Source: Apiosordaria backusii
Taxonomy: Eukaryota; Ascomycota; Sordariomycetes; Sordariales; Lasiosphaeriaceae
Length of the DNA stretch: 64,000 nucleotides
NCBI GenBank assembly: GCA_030549205.1
Contig: JAUKTV010000025.1
Span: 186,001 to 250,000, forward strand
Direction of reading: 5' to 3'
Position 1 is the first letter of the stretch. Each line of letters starts with the position of its first letter. Below, piece by piece: positions 55,407 through 64,000 of this stretch. The notes under the pieces are model-generated. The model was given only the letters and a program-made list of their open reading frames with translations, had not been told where the DNA came from and searched no databases. The position numbers were made by a program, and so were the translations under genes.

Positions 55407-55690
55407 TAAGGTTCGGTGGTATATACACAAGACGTAACACACAGATGCTCACGATCAACACAACAGTATCTTCAGGTTATTTGGTATAGGTATTTAACTG
55501 GCTACCTATCAGGCCGTTATCCTTCACTATTACTTCTGCGATGATGATTAACATCTCCAACCATACTTTCACCTTATCCTTCTATTCGAATGCTTTATTC
55601 CAATTCCGTTTATTATTAATCTACTGGTCCGCCTCGAAATCGATCAAATCCTATCCAAATCGACAGAGTTTGGCATATTGTTTAGAAGAT
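55407..55690. other. Un-RIPped island between gag and pol remnants
   Basis: Balanced base composition (for example CACACAGATGCTCACG), CA/TG dinucleotides retained, unlike both flanks. Probably a later insertion or a segment too short or unique to be mutated. Source unknown. Confidence 0.4.
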
Positions 55691-55939
55691 AAAGTATTAA
55701 AGGTATATATAGTTAACTCTTAAATAATGGAGAGGCTTTTATTTTACTTTTTACTATCTTTTTTCGGTATAGCTATTATAATGTCGGTAAATTCGAGGTA
55801 GCTACCGTCATTTAACCTTAGGATCTTATACTTATAGGCTTTCGGTATAGTAGATTATATACTACTATTATATTAGTACTATCTTTTAATCGTTAAGTTA
55901 TATAGGACAGACCTATACTTAATATTGCAATCCATTAAG

Positions 55940-56045
55940 TTTTAATATAGTAGGTAATGTAGGAGAGGAATGTAGTAAGTAATGTAGGAAAGTAATATAG
56001 TAGGTAATATAAGAAAGGAATGTAATAGGTAATGTAAAAAAGAAA
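55940..56045 (+). repeat. Short tandem repeat, (GTAGGTAATGTAGGAAAGGAAT)-like
   Basis: Four to five degenerate copies of about 22-26 bp, with units starting near 55947, 55973, 55997 and 56020. Confidence 0.55.
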
Positions 56046-56389
56046 GAAGAAAAGCAGTAGACAGGATCCTTTTTAACCCTATATAAGTGCTAGTATCTGG
56101 CTTTAGTATAGGCTAGCAAGGGAGTTATCGGCGCGGTTATAAGCAATTCGGTATAAAGGAGGCATTTAAAAGGTTTAGCTATAATATTATTATACAAGCT
56201 TATTGTTAAACTCGACAGTAGAAAGTTCCGCTATATGGTAAGTACGTAATAAGTACGTAATAACCATATAACTATAACGGCAGCCCCAGGCAGTTCAAGT
56301 GGTATACTAGATCAACTGTGAAGAGAACTAACGCCGGGTATAGCATTATAAAAGAATTTTTTTTTGGAAGCTCCACTTTTTAGAAAGAC

Positions 56390-59300
56390 AAAGACTTAGA
56401 AATCTACTTTAATTTTAGTATAGGCAGAATTATTATTAGGTAAAACTTTTTTAGTATATTTGAATATACTATTAAGAAGTGAAGAGGTAAGGTTAAGGGT
56501 ATTAATGGTAAGTTACTTTGGTTTAATAAGTAGGTAAAGTTCTCTTTCTATCTTTTAAAATATAATCTTTAAGGAAATCTAACCTTAATAAAGTTTATTA
56601 AAGGCGGTTAAGTTATTAAGGACCTTACGCTTAACTTCTTGTTTAGTAATGACTTTATAGTTTTGTATAGTATAGAAATCGACTATAGTGATTAAGAGAT
56701 TTGCTTGCATTTAGTAAAGTATTGTATTAAGTTTACTGCTTGTATTACTTTTAAGCCCTGCTATAAGAAAGTAAAGATAATGCGGAAAATTACTTTTGTA
56801 TTTAGTTAGGAAGCCTTTATTTCTATTAAATACAAACCTTTCTTTATAGATTATACTTTTAGTTTTAATTTAAAGCACTTTATTACTATATCTTCCTTTA
56901 TTAATATTTATATACTTAAGGTAGTTTTTATTAAAAATGACACTAAAGGTGTTTTTATTATTTCTAAGTATTATAAAGTTAGAACTATTAAGGAATGTTA
57001 AAACAGTAGATACTTTACTATATTTTAAAATAAAGGCTTTAAAGCCTTAACTGTTAGTACCGGTATTATCGGAGCTACTTTGATTATTATAAAAGAAGGA
57101 TTATTACTAGTAATTACCTTTACAGTTATAGTAGATATTGCCGGCTTTAATATAGTATAGTTTATAACCTTACTATAAGGTTTTTTGATTATAAATGCTT
57201 AGTTTTCAATTACTTTAGTAATTAAGGAAGTTCTTTATAAATCGCTTATTAAAGGAATGACTAATACTTCGGTACCTATTAAGTTATTTATACTGTTTAA
57301 TAACTTAATTTTCAAAATTACTTAGGGAATATTAACTATTATACTTACTTAGGATCCTTTTAAAGTTGATATTATCCTTTAAACCTCAATTCCAACTTTT
57401 AGTTTAGACTTAGCCTTTTAAGTTATATAGTCTAAGTAAGTAAAAGAGCTTAAGCTTAATAATACCTCTTTAATTATTTTTAAAAAGATTTTTAGTCTAA
57501 AAATTAAAATAGATAAAGAGTATATTGAGATTATTATTAAGGAGGGAGTGCATATGTATACTGCTAATAAAGATTTTACTATAAAGGTTATCGAAGTAAT
57601 TAAAGAAAAGCTTACCTTATAGGTAAATAAAGGTTTAATTAATATATTAAAGGAGGATATAATATAAATACCTTTAGTTAAAAGATGGTAGACTTAGTAT
57701 TAAACAAAGGCTCGATCCTTTCTGTTAAATAAAAAAGATAAGAAGGTCTTTAATAATATTTATAATTACTTATATAATTAAGATTGAATGGTTTTTTCTT
57801 TAAGGTTTATACCTTTCGTATATTTAGTTTTTATCGTTTAGAGAATACTATATAGTATTATAAAAGGTAAAGTGGTAATTAATCTTTATACTTTAAACCG
57901 AATTTCCGTCTTTAATAATTATCCTCTTTTTTTATAATTAGATATTATAGTAATTATAAAAGGAAAGAAATTTATCTCAATAATCGACATTACCTTATTT
58001 TTCTACCAGTTCGGTATATACTTACTATACTAAAACCGATTAACACTGATTAGTCTAAAAGGTATAAAGAAACTTAAGATAGTATTAATAGAGTATTGAA
58101 ATATCTTAATGTATATATAGAGGTTTATAGATATACTATTAAAAAAGTATAACTACTATTATAAAGCCTTTATTAATAATATCGTAATCTTCTCCGATTT
58201 AGTTAAGGATTATATTAAATATCTATACACGGTTTTTAAACTCTTCTTTAATAAGAATATCGTACTTTCGCCAGTCAAATTGTAATTAAGATACTCTAAC
58301 GTCGAACTTCTCGGCTTCCATATTAATACCCTAAACCTCGCTAATACCTATAACAAAATCGCCACTTTCTACTAACTGGTATTTTTAAAAAACCTTAAAG
58401 CTTTTAAGTAATATATTGGAGGATTAGGATTTTTAAGGTATTTAATTCTATATTATACTAAGTTAGTTAAGCCTTTATAGTAATGAAAAGTTAAACTATT
58501 AATTGCAGGATATAAGTTTAATTAAATTATACAAAATAACCTATAAAAGTAAGTTAGTTATTACTCTTAGTTTATATTTAAACCTACCTAAATTAAGCTT
58601 AAGTCTTTTCGCGTTATTTAAAAAGCTATATATAACGATTTTACTATATTTTATTATTTTAATATCGATTGACTTTTATTTATATAGATTGATAGGTTAA
58701 TCGAGCGAGGATTTGGTATTATAATATTTTACCTTAAGAAAGGTTATATTTAGTAGCTAGGTAAGGATATTCTAGTTAATTAGGTTAAACTAGTTATATT
58801 TTTAAGTTGTTGTTTAATTAAGGAAGAGGTTAATTATAGTCTATTTAAATTAAAAGTGGTATCCAACGCCGGGTATGGCGTTGTAAAAGAAATTTTTTTT
58901 TGGAAGCTCCACTTCTCAGAGAGACATTAAAAGTGGTATATTTAATTTAGGGAGTAAAGAAGTTACATACTATAATTTACTTAGCGTATTATTTCGTTAT
59001 TGTCTTAATAGATTATTCCTTTATTAAAGAGATTTATGAAAAGTTAAGTTTAGATATTGTATCTACAGATCGAGCTAATAAAAAATTGATTAATACGTTA
59101 GTGTACTTGAATTAGTACAATTTTAATATCTTCTATTTACTAAGAAAGAAGAATCTAGTACTGGATGTCTTAAGCAGGCTAGCAGCTCTATAGGATAAGT
59201 TAAAGAAAGAGGAAGGGGAGGTTGTTTTAAACAATATTTGGTTTATATATTTGGAAGTTAAAATAGAAGACTTATTAAAGAAAAGATTTATTAAAGGATA
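56390..59300 (+). pseudogene. RIP-mutated Ty3/gypsy pol (protease?, reverse transcriptase, RNase H)
   Basis: Reading through stops and frame changes, the reverse transcriptase is clear at about 57700-58450: KARSFLLNKKDKK, KVVINLYTLNRISVFNNYPL, ISIIDITLFFYQFGI, FIDILLKKYNY..NNIVIFS, and the connection LSPVKL..VELLGFHINTL, YLGGLGFLRYLILYYTK-like. RNase H follows at 58840-59230: VKKLHTIIYL, IDYSFIKEIYEKLSLDIVST, DRANKKLINTLVYLN, VLDVLSRLAAL. The protease/5' part (56390-57600) is too decayed to name. A 63-bp insertion splits the RNase H part at 58863. Integrase was not found before the inverted repeat at 59510. Not functional. Confidence 0.75.
58863..58925 (+). mobile_element. 63-bp late insertion with 14-bp target-site duplication
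   Basis: ATTAAAAGTGGTAT occurs perfectly at 58849-58862 and 58926-58939, flanking the 63 bp. Removing the 63 bp plus one repeat restores the RNase H reading (LKVVYLI then GVKKLHTII). The insert begins with the hairpin CAACGCC-GGGTAT-GGCGTTG. A mutated copy, differing mostly by C-to-T/G-to-A, is at 56328-56389. Confidence 0.75.
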
Positions 59301-59499
59301 TTAATAAAATATAAAGTATAAAGCTATTATTAAAGATCTAAATAAGTTAAGTAAAAAGAATATAGTTAGTAAAGTTACTAGTACCTTTTTGTATATCGGA
59401 TATCTATTTGCTTTATATAATAATTTACTCTATAACATTTAAGCGAACGGTATAAGATCTTTATACATTCCTTATAATATAATTAAGGAAGTTTTAGGC

Positions 59500-59945
59500 T
59501 AAGTTATTGGAATAGGTATGGCCAATTACAGGCCTAAGGGCCCTGTAATTAGTGCTCACACACTAGCTCACAGTGCAGCGGAAGTCTTACGCGTGATACC
59601 TATAGCTCAGTGCTGAGGTACTAGAATACAGCACCTTGTAGGTGCTGCAGGACAGAAATATAGTGGGTAAACAATTGTATTGTAGTGCTAGCCTTCTGTA
59701 AATCCACTGTAATAATCTCTGTAGTAGGGTTCGTACTCGACCTCTACCACATACCCACCGACCGACGTGCGGCGGCTCGCACACCAGGGCGGGCAGATGA
59801 GCCAGAGTACGGCTTAGCTGACCCTAATTTTGGTGCGTTTAGCTAAAAATCGACTCACGGCCATACAAAAGTGCCGCGAAACCGCACACCCCCAACCGTA
59901 TCGGCGGGTCATCGTGGGATATACCTATCCAAACTTATACCAAAC
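59500..59945 (-). mobile_element. MITE-like element, right copy (inverted relative to left)
   Basis: Ends TAAGTTATTGGAATAGGTAT and ATACCTATCCAAACTTATA are mutual inverted repeats. The 315-bp block 59510-59824 is the reverse complement of 53307-53621 with only scattered differences. Short coding-like frames in both blocks (65 aa) are identical except a few residues, but this only reflects sequence identity. Confidence 0.65.
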
Positions 59946-60055
59946 TGTACGCAGGAGCCCAGCGAGCCCGAATATTAAGTTTTAATGGACGTAGGACCGC
60001 TAGGGGGGAGATGCAGCGCCGAAAGTACCTACTATAGCTCCTAAGCGGCCTGACC

Positions 60056-60900
60056 GGCAGTGCCTGCCTGCTAAGCTATAGTAGCCTATAAAGAAGGGGA
60101 GAGCCGAAAGAAAAAAGCCAATAGCTATGTCGCCTTCTAAACGACCTAACCGGCACCTAGCGATAGCCTCTGAAAAAACACGCGCCCTAGTACTTACCTA
60201 CTAAGCTATAGTAACCTATAGAGAAGAGGAAAGCCGAAAGAAAAAAGCCGACGGCTATATTGCCTTTTAAATAACCTAACCAGCACTTAACGATAGCCCC
60301 TGAAAAAATACGCACCCTAGTATCTACTTACTAAGCTATAGTGGCCTATAAGGAAAAGGGAAAGCTAAAAGAAAAAAACTAACGGCTATATCCTAACTGG
60401 TATTTAGTAATAGTCCTTAGAAAAGTATATGCCCTAGTACCTGCTTATTAAGCTATAGCAATCTATAGAAAGGAGGAGAATTAAAAGAAAAAAACCGACA
60501 GCTATATTGCCTTTTAAACGACCTACTTAATACCTAGCAATAGCTTCTAAAAAAACATATATCCTAGTACTTACTTATTAAGCTATAGTAGCCTATAGAG
60601 AAAGGGAAGGCCGAAAGAAAAAAACTAACGGCTATATCCTAATTAGCACTTAACGATAGCTTCTAGAAAAGTATATACCTTAATACCTACTTACTAAACT
60701 ATAGTAGCCTATAGAAAAGAGGAAAGCTAAAAGAAAAAAACCGACAGCTATATTATCTTTTAAATAGCCTAATTAATACTTAATAGTAGCCTTTAAAAAA
60801 ATATATACCTTAGTAGCTGCCTATTAAGCTATAACGGCCTATAAGGAGAGGAAGAGCTAAAAGAAAAAAACTGACGGCTATATTTAAATTAAAGAACCTT
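60056..60900 (+). repeat. 130-bp tandem array, right (about 7 copies)
   Basis: Units start CTAAGCTATAGT at 60071, 60201, 60331, 60448, 60578, 60694 and 60824; spacing is 130 bp with two 116-117-bp units lacking a 13-14-bp segment. The first copies are GC-rich (AACGACCTAACCGGCACCTA) and later ones increasingly AT. Same orientation as the left array. Confidence 0.9.
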
Positions 60901-63900
60901 CCAAACAACCTATCCGGTATCTTAATTAATAGGTTCTATAGTTTTATTTTAACTTTTTATTAATAAAGGAATTCTTACCTTTATAGAATTATATATAAAT
61001 TAATTCATTGTTAAATAATTACAGTTTTAATATAGATATTTCTTTTATTTATTAACGGTATTATAATATTAAACTTTAATTAAAAAGGTTTTAACTATAT
61101 TTATATTATTTATAATAATATTATTTTAATAAAAAAGAAATATAATACAATAGTAAAAAGGTTAATAAAAATAGTAAATAAAGACTATATAGAAACGCTT
61201 TTTTAAATTAATATCCTCTATATATTATTATTCTCTCTTAATCTATTACTTTTGCTATTCTTTACCATTTACCTATTTATAAGAAAATATATAAAAAAGG
61301 AAACCTTTATAAATGACGAAAATAAAGGTCTTTTAAACTGTAATCTTTACTTTTTTTTAATTATCTTTATTAAATCCTTTAAAGTACCTATTAAATATTG
61401 TCTAAATAACCTACCGAATACCTATTAAATAACTTATTTAACACTTTATAAAGTGTTTCTTTAATACCTTATAGTTAATAGTTTTTATAATTCTATTTTA
61501 ACCTTTTATTAATAAAGGAATTGTTACTTTTATAGTATTATTTATAAGTTTATTAATTATTAAATTATATAAGTTTTAATATTTAGCTATAAAGTTAAGT
61601 TACTATAATTTACTTTAAGTAATTTATTAAATAAAAGTAGATTTAATATATATTAAAAATAAACAATATAAAATATATATTTATTTTTAAAAAGGTTTAT
61701 ATTAATATTAAAAAGATAAATGCATTTTATTACTTAAAGAGGTTTTAATTATAGTTATATAATAAGCTATAATATTACTTTAATAAAAAAAGAATTTAGA
61801 AAAAAAAAAAAAAAAAAAAGGTAATTAAAATATTAAATTAAAAGGTAAAATTATATAATATAAGTTATAACGGTATAGAAAAAGCTTCCTTATTTTCGTA
61901 TTCTTTACTATATTAAAAATCAGTTAAATAAACTTAAGGTTAAGGTTAAAGTTAAGGTTAAGGTTAAAGTTAAGGTTAATAAAAATAGTAAATAGAAGAG
62001 TAAAATTGTATATAAATAAAAACTACTTAGGAAAGCCTTTTTTTATTTTAGTATAAAATCAGTTAGAAAGTAAATTAAAAAAAAATATTAAAGTTTATAT
62101 TAATATTTATAATATTTAAAAAGCAAATTTATTTTTTCTATATATAAAAAGATTCTAACTATATTTATATAATTAATTGTAAGATTACTTTAATAAAGAA
62201 AAAAGGTTCGGTAAAATAAAAAAAAACTTAATAAAAAGCTTCCCTATTTTAGCATTTGCTACTATATTAAATAGGTTTAAGGTTAAAATTAAAGTTAATA
62301 AAAATAGTAAATAAAAACCATTTAAAAAAGCTTCCTTATTTTAATATTATTATATTAAGAATCAGTTAAATAGAAAGTAAATTAACGTTAAAGTTTATAT
62401 TAGCATCTGTAATATTTAAAAGCGAATTGTTCTTTCTACTTAAAAAGGTTCTAACTATATTTATATAATTAGCTATAATACTGCTTTAGTAAAAAAAAAG
62501 TTTAGTAAAATAGGAAAAAGGTTAGTTAAAATAGTAAGTTAAAGGGTAAGTTTAATCGTATAATATAAATAATAATTATATAGAAAAGCCTTCCTACTTA
62601 TATTGGCATTCCTTATTTATTACTATTTTTTATTTATTTATTAATCTATTTTAAAGTACCTATCCAATATTTAGTTACTTATAGTAAAGAAAACCCTATA
62701 AGGTATACTAAAGGTATATTCTTATTAGGAAATTTAAGTAAAGAAGGGTTTATCTTTAATAGATTGTAATAATAAAGCTACTTTACTATTTATAAAACCC
62801 TTTTATATAATTAAGTTATCTATAAAGGATTTAATCCTATATATATTAATATTATAATATACAAATTACTATAGCTTACTTTAAAGGCTAAGGAAGAATT
62901 GCCTATTAAAATATAAAGCCGGAGCCTATTTTTATATATTTATAATATATAGAAGGTATTATTATATTCTAATATAGATTCTAATTTAAAGGCATTTAAC
63001 TAATTTAATAAATAATAACTTTATAGTACTATCCGGTTAGACAATTATAAAAACCAATTATCTAAATCAACGGTTCCTTTTATATTAAATTTAATTATTA
63101 TTATAATAAGTTTATTAATAAGGTAAAACTAACTATCTTATAATAGTCTAAACCCAATTTATATTCTATATTAATAGGTAAATAATCTAACGTTTACTAA
63201 ATTTTACTTTAATATAATAGAAAGAACTAATATTAAAAGATTAAAAAGCAATGTTATTATAAATACTTAATTACTATAAGCCAGTTCCTTTTTACCTATA
63301 AGACTAGGTTTTAATACCTTACTTTATACTTTTTAACTTATATAGCCGGTAAATATAGTACCTTTTTAAATAGAAGTAGCCTATACTTTAAATAAAAGGT
63401 ACCGTACCTTTTATTAATACTTTAATAAGTATTAAATTGCCTAGTCTTTATACTAAAGTAAGTATAGTTAGGTTAATTATAGATTATCTCTATTTAATAG
63501 ATTATTAATTATTTTAATAAAACTTAACTAAAGAAAGTTATAGCTTTAACTTACTACTGTTAATTTAATAAAAGATCCCTATATTTAAGTATTTTACTTT
63601 AATATACTTAAATATATTAGAAGGTATATTAAACTAGACAGTACTTATTATTATACTATTTAGATTGGTATATTAATCCCTATAGTAACTTTTCTAATAC
63701 TTTTAGCCTTAAAATTTAAAGGACTAAAGGATCGATAAGCTATACTTTTATAGTTTATATTTATATTGAAAATTAAAATTAAAAGGACTTTTACCCTTTT
63801 ATTCTATTAGAGATTTCTATTCTCTATAAGCCCCTTTTAAAATACTTATATTATAGTTTAATAAATGTATTACCTTAATTAAACTTCTTACTTAATAATG

Positions 63901-64000
63901 TCTTTAATTTAAGTTAGCTTATAAAGGACCTTAAAATTAGAAGTTAGATAAAAATCCAGCCCTACTTTATTAAATAAGTAAAAAAACAATAGAAGTAATA
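60901..64000. other. AT-rich RIP-like DNA with roughly 300-bp repeats and telomere-like hexamers
   Basis: No gene. Phrases such as AAAATAGTAAATA, AAAGCTTCCTTATTTTA and GTTCTAACTATATTTATATAATTA recur every 250-400 bp from 61080 to 62600, showing a diverged tandem or segmental repeat. A TTAAGG/TTAAAG hexamer run lies at 61934-61980 and an A20 run at 61800-61820. After 62640 no repeat pattern was resolved. Confidence 0.6.

Noticed and set aside
53307..59824. 315-bp repeats considered as LTRs of the gypsy remnant
   Set aside because: They are inverted relative to each other; LTRs must be direct repeats.
60056..60900. 130-bp direct repeats considered as a CRISPR array
   Set aside because: Units are contiguous without unique spacers, AT-decaying and eukaryotic; it is a satellite.
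1..64000. A secondary-metabolite or bacterial-type defence cluster
   Set aside because: No PKS, NRPS, terpene synthase, transporter set, or any prokaryotic defence module; genes are unrelated in function.

Overview
The window is nuclear DNA of a filamentous ascomycete, most likely a Sordariomycete. The evidence is intron-split genes with short (about 50-120 bp) introns, GT..AG borders and CTAAC-like branch sites; typical Pezizomycotina gene content (SFH5, ascomycete laccase, GMC oxidoreductase, copper amine oxidase, BYS1-like secreted protein); and a sharply bounded AT-rich block full of stop-riddled retrotransposon and tandem-repeat sequence, as left by repeat-induced point mutation (RIP). 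Intron coordinates given here were worked out by hand from splice signals and reading frame.

Layout. 1-0.67 kb: right-hand edge of a GC-rich, unmutated Ty3/gypsy retrotransposon on the minus strand (start of gag plus LTR). 0.9-12.3 kb: an F-box/LPxELR-type protein, a family-X protein (copy 1), a broken amidase gene, mitochondrial GatB, and a secreted laccase. 12.3-17.2 kb is mostly non-coding. 17.2-35 kb is dense: a Cys/His protein, a SET-domain protein, family-X copy 2, a GMC oxidoreductase, a VOC/glyoxalase-fold protein, SFH5, a secreted effector-like protein, a single-pass Cys-module membrane protein and a pepsin-type aspartic protease. 35.1-38.4 kb holds two, probably three, small related genes on one strand (two start Met-Gly-Asn). 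39.6-50.6 kb: an expansin-like secreted protein, a Tyr/Arg/Cys-rich small protein, a two-pass membrane protein with a PPxY tail, a BYS1-like secreted protein, a conserved protein of unknown function and a copper amine oxidase.

50.6-64 kb is a gene-free AT-rich block starting about 100 bp after the amine oxidase stop. It carries two 130-bp tandem arrays, a RIP-mutated Ty3/gypsy gag-pol (recognisable RT and RNase H), two oppositely oriented MITE-like copies bracketing that element, several GC-richer islands, a 63-bp late insertion with a 14-bp target-site duplication, and telomere-like hexamers.

Several genes encode secreted proteins (laccase, aspartic protease, expansin-like, effector-like, BYS1-like), but there is no operon-like or biosynthetic cluster. 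The most interesting unexplained items are the MGN small-gene group at 35-38 kb, the basic/acidic family-X paralogue pair, and the layered history of the RIP block.
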